From the NCBI GenBank assembly GCA_018902385.1, contig JABSSW010000019.1, positions 496,001-560,000 on the forward strand: DNA of 64,000 bases, read 5' to 3'. The position numbers were made by a program, and so were the translations under genes. This DNA comes from Physcia stellaris. Lineage: Eukaryota > Ascomycota > Lecanoromycetes > Caliciales > Physciaceae. Under the pieces are notes generated by a model. The model was not told where the DNA came from. It saw only the letters and a list, made by a program, of their open reading frames with translations, and ran no database searches. Shown here piece by piece: positions 22,931 to 35,780 of the stretch. Each line of letters opens with the position of its first letter. Within the stretch, counting starts at the first letter, position 1.

Positions 22931-24032
22931 GAAAATATCGATGAAAAAAAAATCATTTAAAATGACGAATAAATTTATTTTTTTGTACAAAACACGAATT
23001 TCGAATTTTTGCATGCGAATTGAATGCAATGAATAAATTCTATAGAACACAATCTATAAAAAAATATTCATTAAATTCGCTTGACGCGAGTGATCGATCG
23101 AGAAGAATTTTGATCAATTTTGCGTTCGTATTTTTTAAAGTCGATAAATTCAATCAATATTTAATTCACGTTCTCAATGCGATAAATCATCAAATTTTTT
23201 TCGTTCAATCATCAAAATTCATTTTGAGTGCGAGAATTCGTACAGTTGTTTCGCATCTTGCACATCAATCAGCAATCACATATGATTTTCACTTATCTAG
23301 TCGAAATTGTAAAGCAAAAAAAGCGCAATTCAACGTTGCAAAAATAACGAAAATCGATTCATTATCGCAATAATTTTGTGATTTGAAAAATTATGTTACA
23401 ATCAAATTTGTGTTCGTTTCGCAATGTTTCGTTTTTGAAAATTCAATTCTCAACAATGTTTGCAATGTTTCAATACGATTTCGATCATAACTCAATGCGA
23501 CAACGATGAATTTTCGATATTGTTGATTATTTGAATAATGTTCATTCTGTGTTTCAAAACGAGTTTTCGATTGTATGTTTTATTTATTGAATGCAAATGT
23601 TATTAAGATGCGAAATCGATGAGATCGCAAATCGAGTGCGAAATCATTTCGCAATTTTATCAAATCTGATTTTAATTCTAAAAATTCTCGACAAAGTTTT
23701 TTTTAAAAAAACTTTCGAACCTACTTGTGTATTAAATAAATTAAAATCAATGAAATGTTCGCAAAAAAACAAAGCAATTTGAATGCAAAATCATGTAATT
23801 ATTTCGATGTTTTTCATGTCGTATAACGTTTTTGATTTCAAGTCGAAAATCACGAATTCGAGATTTTTGAATCAGAATATGTTTTCGATTTTCGATTTTA
23901 TCTGCATAAAAACGTAAAAAATTCAAATCAATTTTGATGTAAAACAACGTTTATTTCTCTTTTATTTCTCGCTCGCAATTAGTTTTTTTATTCATTTTTT
24001 TACTTCAAATCAAAAAGCACGAATTCGAAATT
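22931..24032. other. AT-rich mutated repeat sequence of unknown origin
   Basis: Strongly CpC/CpT-depleted sequence with one 117-codon open frame (23020-23373) that has no recognisable domain. It formed the landing site of element A, so it is older than A. It may be flank of the mariner relic or part of another repeat. Confidence 0.4.
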
Positions 24033-24424
24033 TGTAATACGTTCGCGCTATCGAACAACTAATTCATGCGTTAGTTCTGAGTACGCGTCTGCGTAACGCA
24101 AATGCTTGACATTAGTAATGAAAATAATTCAGATGTAACATAGTTATAAGCGCACGTTTAATAGAAACGTCATGAATTGATGTCATAATCATGACGTTAA
24201 TCAAAACGTCATAGCTATTACGTCAAATACGAATATAAATAAATTGTTCATTTTTTTTCTCGTTGAGTTTCAACGATTAATTTTACATTTACAGTACTCA
24301 TACGATGCTGATAGTTAATAATTGAAATTTATTAAATTTCACGTCTTTCAATAGCTCGATGCGCTATCGTAGAGTTAATACATTATTGAAATTTGCTTTA
24401 CGTCAGCGCGTTTAAGTTTTTACA
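24033..24424 (+). repeat. Left LTR of element A
   Basis: Starts TGTAATACGTTCG and ends TTTTTACA; pairs with 37717-38110. The AAATT duplication lies just outside. Confidence 0.92.
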
Positions 24425-24474
24425 GTTTTAATCGTTTCATTTTTCGAAGGGAAAGGTTCGAGATTTATTAGCAT

Positions 24475-25553
24475 TATGACTGAATCAAATATCAACATTT
24501 CAAATTTTAGAATAAAAATCTTGATGATGTTTCAAATATTTCAAATAATTTTATTTTTTCGAATTGAAACGACGTGAATCAAACTCAGCAAAACATTTTT
24601 ATTATCGACAATGCGACGACGCAAAACATTTTGAAACAAATGACAATTGCTTTTCGAAAATTTAACGATGAAATCGTTTAATTGCGAATTCAAACTCGAG
24701 CAAATCAAAATGCAACGCAATTCGCTATCGCATCGCAAGCGCAATCAGTATCAATTGTATTTATCGTTTATTTCAAAAAACGAAAATTCAAAAAACAGTT
24801 TTTTTACAAAAACGAAAGTGAAAATGAACATATTCGTTGATTTCGCGAAATCGAATTCGAATTTCTGACGTGTTTTAATTATTTTATGAATGATCGATCG
24901 AAAATTTTTTGATGCATGTCATCGTTGCGAGAAAATTTTCAATTTCAATGATTCAATCGCATCGACAACGATAAAAATTTGAAAAATATTTTTTACGATT
25001 ATTATAAGTTTTTTTTTTTGAATTTGATAGCAAATTCAATGAATCGTCGATTCGTCGTTTACGAAAATTGAAAACGAATTCGTCAACGTGCGAATCAAAA
25101 AATGTCTAATTTCAAAAATGAACTCGAGAAGTACGAGATTCATTTGTCGTTTTTTGATGAAATTCATTCGATCAATTTTTTTTTTTGTAAATTATTGTCA
25201 TCGTTGAAAAAAAAATTGTTAAATATCGAAAAAATATCGATGAATAAAAAAAATTTGTTTGCGAAAATCGTCATGTTGAAAAAAATTTTCGAACGCGAAC
25301 GACGAACAAATTCGCGTATTCAAAATAATCAAAACATTTTCAAACAGAAAAAAAATAAAAACAAAATTAAAAAACAATTTCAACAACAAAGTCAACAACA
25401 AAATCAATCGCAAAATCGTTTCAATTAAAACATTTTTCACGATTTTGAACGCAATACGCATGCGAAAAACAAGCGAAAACGTAATGAAAATGATCAAAAT
25501 ACAAAATCAACGTGTTATCGATGTCATCGCAAAAATTACTATGTTTTCGATTG
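24475..25553 (+). pseudogene. gag remnant of element A
   Basis: Charged capsid-like segment ending in a Gln/Asn-rich stretch and a CCHC zinc-knuckle remnant near 25510-25552. Fossil, broken. Confidence 0.6.
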
Positions 25554-25559
25554 TAAAAT

Positions 25560-28288
25560 TGATGTAAATGAATCGAATAATCAACATATCATCGTTGTCG
25601 TTAACGTCACATTTGAGTTAAAAAAAGATCAAGTTTCGCGAACGTTTCGCAAACGAAACAAAAAAAATCAATAAAAATTCGAAATTCTATCGTGATTCAA
25701 AATTGAATCAAATTTTTGAAAAATGAGCGATTTGTTCGCGCGTTCGTGAATTTTGAAATCAAAATCAATTTTATCAATCAAATTTTTGTCATTCAGTGAA
25801 AAATGCAATCGATAAACGAAATCATTTTATCGTTATCGAATTTTTTGAATGAACAAAATCGTTATTGTCATGAAACGCATGAACTCATTTACAACATAAT
25901 AGATTCGTGAAATCAGCATCGTCAATGCAAAATTTTGTTTTATGCAATTGACTATACTGAATCGAATTTTATTTTGAATATGTTTATGTTGATTGTCGAA
26001 AACATATTAGTGAATTCGACGAAAAGCAATTGACGTTTCAAAATCAAATTCAAGAAATTTCAGATTGATACGTTTAGACAATTTGTTAAGAATTTAAAAA
26101 ATCACGAACAGATATTCGCGTTGATGTGTGCAGAAATCGAAAAACAATCGAAAAAGCAGAAATTTAAAATTACGAAAATGTCAGAACAGCTAAAGAATTT
26201 AAAAAATCAATTTGACGATATTAAAACAAATATTTTATTCGAATTAAATAGAAATGATCATGTTATTGATTTGAAAAAACGAGAAATCGTCGTTCATGTC
26301 GCTGTATAATTTATCACAAAATGAATTAACGAAGTTTCGACGTTACATTGAAAATGTTTTGATCAAAAAATGAATTAAACATTTAATTTTTTCGTTGACG
26401 CGTCGATACTTTTTGTATCGAAAAAAATAAAAATTTTCGTTTTTGTGTGAATTATCGAAATTTGAATGCGATGATTATCAAAAATCGTCATTCATTATTT
26501 TTAATCACAGAGACTTTGAATCGCTTTAGTGATGTCAAGAAGTTCATCAAAATCGATTTGAAAAATGTTTATCATCGAATTCGCATCAAGCAGAACGACG
26601 AGTGAAAAACGACGTTTCGCACGCGATATGAGCATTTTGAATATCAAATCATGTTTTTTGAATTAATCAATGTTTCAACAATTTTTCAAATTTATATCAA
26701 TAAGGTTTTGCGAAAACTTGTCGACGTCATTTGTGTGATCTATTTGAACGATATTTTGATATATAGCAACGATTCAACGCAATATTGACGACATATGCGT
26801 TTTGTGTTCAAGCGATTGAAACAGTACGAACTGTATGTCAATTTAAAAAAATGCGAATTTGTCATCGATCAAATCGAATTTTTAAATTTCATTGTGTTCA
26901 TTGAGAATGTACAAATGAATTCAGAAAAAATTCGAATCATTGAGAAATGATCGCAATTTAAAAACTATCGCGAATTACAAATGTTTTTAAATTTCGTCAA
27001 TTATTATGATCGTTTTATTCATGATTATTCAAAGTTGATTGCATCATTTATTGATTTGTTGAAAAACAATAAACAAAACAAAAAATTTGAATTTTTTGTT
27101 TGAAAGAAAAAGTCGAAATTGACGTTTCGTCGATTGCGCGATATTTTTACATCGATTTTCATTTTTCATCATTATGATTCAATCAAAAAAATCAAAATGA
27201 AAATCGATGTTTCGAGTTTCGAAATTTCAAATATTTTTAGTCAATTTGATGAGCAAAATCATTGACGTTCGATCGCGTTTTGATCGCGAAAAATGATATC
27301 GACAAAAATGAATTACGAAATTCATGATCAGAAATTACTAATTATAATTATGATTTTTCAACAATGACGACATTATTTCGAGAACGTTGCGCACGCGATT
27401 GAAATGTGATTTGATCACAATAATTTAAAAAAATTTATGAAACAAAAGAAATTTAATTCAAAACAGATCAAATGAATTTTTAAATTAGTTGTTTATGATT
27501 TCGAAATTTTTCATCGTGCAAACAAAATCAATTCGACAAATGAGTCATCGAAACGTTCAAATTACGAAAAAACGTCGTCATTCAATATCAAGTTTCTGTT
27601 CATATTGCAAAATAAATTTGCGTTATCGTCAAAAAAACGAATCGATTTTGAAAATCAAAGTTTTGCTTCGAATATCGCAACAAATATTCAACTATTCAAA
27701 AACAATGCGCGTGCGAAAAACAAACGCGAAATGTTAAAAAATTTAAATTCACTGTTTCAATTGATTGATGTACAGATTGTCATTTTCAAAAAAAAAAAAA
27801 TACGAGATTTATTTGAGAAACTCTATAAGAAATCGCAAAAATCGATGAAATTTTTGATTAAAAAATTTCAAACTATCGACAAAACGATTAAAAAATTTGT
27901 CGAGAAAAGCAAAAAAGTCATTTCGTCGTCGACGCAACAAATTTTATTGAAAAATGAATTTCGAAAGTTTTTAGATTCAAAAATCGTTTTTATGTATTTG
28001 AAAATGCAACAAAAAAAAAAAATTCATAAACAAAAATCACGATGATTCATTGACAAAGCATTTTGATGTTGATAAAATTATGAATTTAATTCAACGAAAA
28101 TTTTATTGATTCGTTTGCGCGAAACAAGTTCGTTCATATGTCAAGACTTGCGACATATGTCAACGTATCAAAGTTCATCGACATAAGTCTTATGAGAAAC
28201 TCAAATCTTTATTTGTTTCGAATATTTTTGAAAGAAAATCATCATGAACTTTATCATCGATTTGCTTTTTAGCAAACGTCGCGATGTC
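25560..28288 (+). pseudogene. pol remnant of element A, left part
   Basis: Protease region, gypsy reverse transcriptase (IDLKNVYHRIRIKQ and VICVIYLNDILIYS near 26551-26769), RNase H and the integrase zinc-binding segment (CDICQRIKVHRHKSYEKL near 28152-28205) in the usual Ty3/gypsy order. Fossil with many breaks; element B interrupts it at the right. Confidence 0.8.
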
Positions 28289-28525
28289 TGTTACGAGCAT
28301 GTCTGACAGATAGATTTGACAAATAGATAAACGATATGATAGATGATTGAGCAAATAAATTTAAATCGAATTATGTTCTAATTTCTTGACGAGATTAGCG
28401 TGATTTGAAATTTGACGTTCGCACACTGTTTACAATTTCATCATTTTGTACATATTTGTTTTTGCAAACTTATTGTTTTCGTCTAGTTAATCAATAATAC
28501 GTTTATTCAAACACGACTCATGATA
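28289..28525 (+). repeat. Left LTR of element B
   Basis: 237 bases, pairs with 34764-35000 and with the split LTR of B2. The ATGTC duplication lies outside. Confidence 0.92.
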
Positions 28526-28739
28526 TTACAATAAATTTTCAATTTTTATCGTTCGTCGAAATACGCGAACGTTCAAAAATAAAATTTCAAATCGATCAAA
28601 CTCTTTTGACGAAACAAACGACGAAAAATTCTGTTAATCAGACAAACGACGAAAAATTTTTTTGACGAAACAACGACGAAATCTTCGACGATAAAAGACG
28701 AAAATTGACTCGATTAATTTTTTTTTTTTTTATCATTTT

Positions 28740-30135
28740 CAATTTTTCATTCTCAGTTATGATTCGAAATCATCACGAAACAATTTTTTCAAATTTTTTA
28801 TTTCGATGAAACAACGTTTCAAAACGTTACGTCGTCAACGTGAATCGTATGTTGCATAAAATTAACGACAATTTTTTTGACGAAAATTTCGCTAATCAAT
28901 TCAAACGTCGTCGATTTGTGTCAACGATCGATTTCATAAAAGTGAAAAATGAAAAAATCATTCATTTTTGAATATCGTCATCATCGATCAGTTGAAATGA
29001 TGAGTCAATCATAAAATCGTCGATTTTTTAAAAAATTTGATCGATTACGCATCGATCGTGACAATTATTTGAACGTTTTGATTCAATATTAGAATTTGTA
29101 CAATATTGTCAACGTCGATCGTGACGAGTTGATCAATACGAATGTCGAACTAAATGAAATTCGTCGAAAATTGAATGTTTTGAAAAACGAATACGAAAAA
29201 CAACGTGATTTATTTTTAATCAAACAAAAAAATTACATTTTTTGAAAAAATCACGACGTTTTGTTGATCAAAACTCGCGATCGTGCACGAAACTTTGACG
29301 TCGACGATGAAAAAAACGACGATGAAATCAACGTAATTAATTTTTTCAAAAGAACAAACGACGTTTCAAAACACATTCAGATTTTCTTAAATTCATCGAT
29401 GAAATAGAATTCGCATGACGTGTTTGAAAAACAAAAATACACGATAAAATGACGATCAACGTTGATTATTACGACACGAATATAATCGCAATCATTATTG
29501 TGATTGATTGAATTGAAAATGATGTCGATGATCACATACAATCGATTCGTGATATTGATATGAATCATTTCAAAATTTGACATATGATGTTGAAATTTTT
29601 GAACATTATTTACGAAAATTTTGATTTCAAACGCAATATGCGTAATCAATTTCGAAAGCATTGATCATGAATATTCAAAATTTTCAATTTTTTTATTTCA
29701 TTTTTTTCGTTTTAACAATTCAATTGATTATAACGAAAGTCATCAAAATCGAAAAATTGATGAACAAAATTTTTTAAATTTGAAAAAAACGATGAATGTA
29801 TATTCACGTGAATTCATCACGTTCGATGAAATTCGAATCATTTTGCAACAAATATACAATCGACAATCGAATTTTCGAAAAAAAAAATCGCGACACGTCA
29901 ACAACGTTCTGAATTGTTTCAATTCAAATCAATTTTTGTCGTCTCGATTTCGATGTTCTTTACGAAATTTGTCATTTCGAAATTTTTTTTTTTTCGTGAA
30001 ATTTACAAATTTTTCATTTTTATTTCAACGTTGAAATCAAGATTCGTGATTCGATGATCGACAAACTAATCGTCACGAACAAATGTTTCACATGTGACGA
30101 ATTGAGTCACGTTTGAAAAGAATGTTCAAACGATC
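28740..30135 (+). pseudogene. gag remnant of element B
   Basis: Capsid-like region closing with a CX2CX4HX4C zinc-knuckle remnant near 30084-30125. The same region recurs in B2 at 62571-63960. Fossil, broken. Confidence 0.65.
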
Positions 30136-30280
30136 ACAAACATCAAAAACGTCATTGACACAAAATGTAAATATCGTACATGAATTTAGTCGTCGAGTCG
30201 AATGATTTTGATTCGAAAAACTAACAATTCACATCAAAAACGCGATTGATGAATGTTTAAAAATTTTTTTATTCACAACG

Positions 30281-33200
30281 ATGATTTGTTTGATTTTTTT
30301 CATCAAGCGATTTTTAGTCATCAATTGTACGTTATCATTCAACGATAATAAACATAAACTAGAAACTTTAATAGACATTGATGCAATTGATTATGCATTC
30401 ATTGATAAAGAAATCGCGCAATTTGTATGCAACATGTTGAACATGAAATTCGTATTTTTATTGAAATCGAAATCATTGATTGAATTCGACGATCGTCAAA
30501 TTTCATCAATAATTCATGTCATATATTTTAAATTAACGATAGAATTGCATTTCGAGTTGATCGCTTTTCTGTTAATCATCGATTTGAATAATCATTCGAT
30601 AATTTTAAAAAAATCGTGAATGAACAAACATGAAATCATATTGAACATGATTTACGATAAATTGATTTTCAAATCGTTTAAATGCAATCATCATGACAAT
30701 ATATTCAGTCAAACTGTTCAAATTCGACGTTTGAAAATTTTCAAATCAAATCGTCGATAAGATGTATTTAACTGACGTCGTGATATTCTATTATCGCAAA
30801 AAAACGATTCGAAGCATATAACGATGATGAAATCTCGATATATCATTTTTGTCTCGTTTCAAAGTCAAACTTTTGTTTTTTACAGTTGAGAATGAAGTCA
30901 AATGTATTCGATTCGAAATGTTTCGAATGTTCAATTCATTCGAACGTCGATGACGATGACGAGTCGTCAATCATCGAATCAAAAAATTCAGAAATTGATA
31001 TCACAGCAATTACGAAAACGACATTCATCAAAAAAAAAATTTGAAAAGACAACGCAACAAACGTTGAAAAATCAAAAAACAACAATTCGAAATTTTTTCA
31101 TTTTCGAAACTGAACTCAAACGATTCAATGAATATCGCGATGATTGATGCAATTTTTTTTTGTTTGTTTGTTGATTTCAAAAATCGAAAACAAAAAATGC
31201 AATGTTTTTTCATTACAATCAATCAAATCGATTTCGCGTTCAAAACATTGCGAGCAAATTTTGAATCGTTGAAAATTGCTGTCATGATCAAAAAATTTTG
31301 AAACATGAACAAATCAAATCGATTTTTGAACGTATAATGAAAAAAATATTCAAATATTTCAAACATTTGTCAAAAATATTCGATTTTCAGAAAACAATTG
31401 AATTGTCGTCGTATCGATTTTACGATCACAAAATCGAGTTTTTAAACGATAACAGTTCATTGTTTCGAAGCAGAATATATTCTTTGTTCGAACTCAAATT
31501 TCAAAAACTCAAAAAATATTTGAAAAATAATTTTCAAAAGAATTTTATTGTATTCAATCAGATTGCATACGTTTCGTTCGTTTTATTTGCAATCAAATCG
31601 AACGATCAATTACGTTTGTGTGTGAATTATCGACGATTTAATCACATCACGAAACGCAATCGATATTTCATTTTTTTAATCGAAAAGATTTTAGTCAAAA
31701 TGCAAAATTGCAAATATTTGATCAAACTGAATATTATATCGATTTTCAACAAGCTTCGAATGAGTGAAAAAAATGAAAAATTCATCACGTTCGTTATTTT
31801 CATGAAATCATACAAATATCGAATGTTATTTTTCGAATTGATCAACGAATTCGCGAGTTGACAACATTACATGAACGATTTGCTATTCAATTTTTTGAAC
31901 GATTTCTGTCAAGTCTATTTAAATGATATTTTCATTTACAGCAAATTCAAAAAAAGCACATCGTTCACGTGCGTAAAATATTGAAAAAACTCAAAAAAAT
32001 CGAATTACAAATGAATATTGAGAAATGCGAATTCTTCAAAAAAAAAAAATGACATTTTTGAACGTTATACTATCGATGAATGATTTTCGCATGAATTCGA
32101 AAAAAATAAAAATCATTGTCAATTGAAAACGCTTTACAAATCTGAAAAAAATGCAAATTTTCGTGAATTTCGTCAATTTTTACAGACGATTCATTCGTAA
32201 TTTTTCGAAAAAGACTCGAATTTTCATTCGAATGATCAAAAAGCTCGTAAATTTCGAATAAATTGTTGAAATCGAAAAAGTTTTCAATCTTTTCAAAAAA
32301 CGATGACGAAAATTTTCATATTACGACATTACGATCGAATCAAACAAGATCATTTTGAAAATTGATTTTTTGATTACGTCAATGCGAAAATGTTATTTCA
32401 ATACGACGACGAAGAAATTCTGCATTTTGTTGTTTTTATAATCGCAACATGATTTCAATCGAATGCAATTACGAGATTTACGACAAAAAGTTGTTGATCA
32501 TTATTCGTTGTTTAAAACATTGACGTTTTGAGTTTGAAAACATTGAAAAATCGATCAAAATTTTCATCGATCACAAGAATTTAGAAATTTTCATGACGTC
32601 AAAAAACTAATTTTTCGTCAGACTCGTTGAGCAGAAATTTTCTCGAAATTCAATATTGTCATTCAATTTCAATTCGAAACTTAAAACGTTAAAACAAATG
32701 TTTTGATTCGTATGTTTGATTCACGATCAAAAAACGATATTGACGAGCGACATCAATATCGAAAACAAATATTGTTTATTTCGAAACGACTCGAAATTCA
32801 CGCGATGAAATTTGACGAATTTATTTACGAACGAATTTTGATTGTCAACAAAATTGACGATGATTGCACGATTTATCGTGAAATCATCGAGCAAAATCTC
32901 ATTTCAATGAATGAAATCGATTTACGAAATTGCAATGAAAAAAACGAAACTTTATATCGAAATAATCGATTTTGAATGTTTGTCGATGTTTTTTTATTCG
33001 TTGATTTTTTCAGAGAAATTCACGAATTTTCGATTTCGAAACATTCAAATTTCAATCGTATAAAAAATTTTATACGTCGCGATTATTATTGATTCAACAT
33101 GCGCAAATTCGTTCGTCGATACGTACGTAATTGTCATGAATGTCAACGTACGAAAATTTTCAAAAATCGAAAAAATGATTTATTCATTTTTTTGATCATT

Positions 33201-34310
33201 TTTTTGCAACGTTGAATCGATATATTCATGAATTTCATCATCGAGTTGCTCGACGTTCACGATCATAACGTCATTTGCACGATAATTGACAAATTTAGCA
33301 AAAAACGTCATTACGTGTTTTGCATCGTCGACGACGAAAATACAAACGCGAAAATCACAATCAAAATATTTATCAATTACGTATTTCGTACGCATGAGTT
33401 ATTTTTCTTTATAACGTCAAATCGAGAATTTCAATTCATATCGTTCGTTTGACAAACATTTTGCAAAATTCTCGACATCAAATGTAAATTTTTCATCGTT
33501 TTTCATTCAAAAATCGATGAACAAATCGAAAAAATCAATCAAAATATCGAAAAACAATTGCGACAGTATTGCAATTACATGCAAAACGATTGAAACGTTT
33601 GATTGTTTATGATCGAATTTGCAAACAACAACGCGATATTTGCAACAACAAAATTGTCATCATTTTTCATCAATAAAAATTTTCATTTTCGTATGAACTT
33701 TTCATCAAATTTTATCTCGTATGTTACAACGAGAAAACGATTTTTGATCGTCAAAACAAAAAATATCATCGACACAATGCAAAATATTTTCAATTACGTA
33801 CGAAATCATGCAAAAATGATTCAAAAACGTATGACAATTCAAATCAACAAACATCGAAAAATCGTGAAATACGTCGAAAAAAATTTCGTTTTTTTGAATC
33901 GACGAAACATCAAAACGATCAAATCATTTGACAAATTTGATGACAAAAAATTAAAATCGTACAAAATGTTAAAACGTATGAACAATTTTTATCGATTCGA
34001 ATTATCAAAAATCATGCGAATTTACGATGTGTTTCATTGTTGATTTTTTCGCAAAAATTTTCGTGATTTTTTCGAAAATCAAATTAACGAATTTTTCGAT
34101 TTCGTCATAGTCAACGAGAATTTCGAATGAAAAATGAACGATATTTTGAAATTTCGATATCATTACAATCGTTTTCAATATCGTGTCAATTGATCGAATT
34201 GATTTCATGATCGAACGTGATATTATGTCGATAACGAAAAATTCGATAATGTTCGCGACGTGATGAACGATTTTCATCGTATTCATTTCACGACGACAAA
34301 TTCAAAATCG
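30281..34310 (+). pseudogene. pol remnant of element B
   Basis: Retropepsin region (LETLIDIDAIDYAFID), reverse transcriptase (about 31560-31960), RNase H, integrase zinc-binding and core (FIIELLDVHDHNVICTIIDK near 33229) and a C-terminal chromodomain-like segment. The order is that of gypsy chromoviruses. Fossil with many breaks. Confidence 0.8.
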
Positions 34311-34763
34311 TTCAAAACGTTGATTTCAATATTTCAAATCGTCGTCAGCGAATTCGATTTTTCAGCGAATCGTCGTCGTTTTCGAAAAAAATCGTCATGT
34401 TAACATTAATCGAAATTATTTTCGATTAACATTTGACGTCACGAATTCAATTTTCATTCATTTGTTTTTGATTTCACGATTTTTATTCAACAATTCAATT
34501 TTTATTATTTTTTCGATGTTATTTACAGTCAAAATTTACATCGCATGAAAAACTGAATCGTGTCAAAAACATTTTCAAAAATTGTCGTCAAATTTTATCG
34601 AACGTTGAAATGACAATAAAATACTAAAAAATGAAAAATGATGATCGTGAAATTTCAGAATTTTGCAATCATACAATTTGATCAACAAAATTTTCAACAA
34701 CATTTTTCAATTTCAAAACAACAACGAATCGTCGAAACGACGCTCGCGAAAAGAAAAAAATAA

Positions 34764-35000
34764 TGTTACGAACATGTTTGACAAATAAATCTGACAAATA
34801 GATAAATGATATGATAAATGATTGAGCAAATAAATTTAAATCGAATTATGTTTTAATTTTTTGACAAAATTAACGTGATTTGAAATTTGACGTTCGCACA
34901 TTGTTTACAATTTCATCATTTTGTACATATTTGTTTTTGCAGATTTATTGTTTTCGTCTAATTAGTCAATAATACGTTTATTCAAGCACGACTCATGATA
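34764..35000 (+). repeat. Right LTR of element B
   Basis: 237 bases, same orientation as the left LTR; followed by the ATGTC duplication and the continuation of element A. Confidence 0.92.
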
Positions 35001-35005
35001 ATGTC

Positions 35006-35780
35006 GTCTATGATTCGATTTTAATGATAATAAATCGATGTATCAAAACGATCAAATACATTTCGATTACGATCAAAATCGATGTCGTTGCGTTGACGAA
35101 AATCTTTTATAAAAAAATTGTTTTACGATTTGACGTTTCGAATGATATAATAAGTGACAGAAATTTTGTTTTCACGAATGTTTTTGATTTTCGATGTGTT
35201 ATCACGCACGCGCATTAAGCGACGATTAAACATTGTTTTTTATTTTCAAACGAATGATTTAATCGAACGTCAAAATTAGATTTTTGAAACGTATTTGCGT
35301 ACATTATCGTCGACGCGAAACAAACGAAATGAACAAACATGTTTTCAATGATTGAATTTGTCTATAATAATGCTTTATTCATTTTTTACAAATGCTTCGT
35401 TTTTTTTTATTTAATGTATAATTATCATTCAGAAATTCATTATGTGATCGAGAACGATTTCAAAGAAAAAAAAAATATTCATTGCAAAAAATAGAATAAA
35501 GCATTTGCATGAAATAAAAAAAACGTTGATAAAACGTTTTGAATTCGTTGTCGCAACGCAAACGAAATATTACAATCAAAATCATGAATCAAAAAAGTTC
35601 AATGTGAATGATTTAATAATGTTCAATATCAAGAATTTTAAGCAGCGACGTTTTAGCAAAAAAATGTCGCACAAATTTGTTGAATTTTTTCGTATGAAAA
35701 ATAAGATCGACGCAAGACGTATCGTTTTACTTTATTCAATATTTATCGCATTCATAATACTTTTCATATCTCGTTATTGA
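35006..35780 (+). pseudogene. pol remnant of element A, right part (integrase)
   Basis: Integrase-core text (INRCIKTIKYISITIK) resumes directly after element B, and the integrase C-terminal part follows at 35505-35780 (TKYYNQNHESKKFNVNDLIM). Fossil, broken. Confidence 0.75.

Larger units (their letters stand above)
28289..35000 (+). mobile_element. LTR element B, Ty3/gypsy chromovirus type, broken, nested in A
   Basis: A 6.7-kb fossil with two 237-base LTRs (TGTTACGA... to ...CTCATGATA) and a 5-bp target duplication ATGTC (28284-28288 and 35001-35005), inserted into the integrase part of A. Parts in order are gag with a zinc-knuckle remnant near 30084-30125, protease about 30290-30620, reverse transcriptase about 31560-31960 (LRLCVNYRRFNHITKRNRY), RNase H about 32320-32560, integrase about 33070-33600 and a C-terminal chromodomain-like segment about 34040-34310. 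The chromodomain is typical of chromoviruses, which target heterochromatin. Broken with dozens of breaks. It is younger than A because it lies inside it. A second copy, B2, starts at 38336. Confidence 0.92.

Noticed and set aside
22655-23050. Minus-strand open frame over the mariner relic
   Set aside because: The plus strand carries the transposase blocks; the antisense frame is a by-product of low stop frequency in biased sequence.
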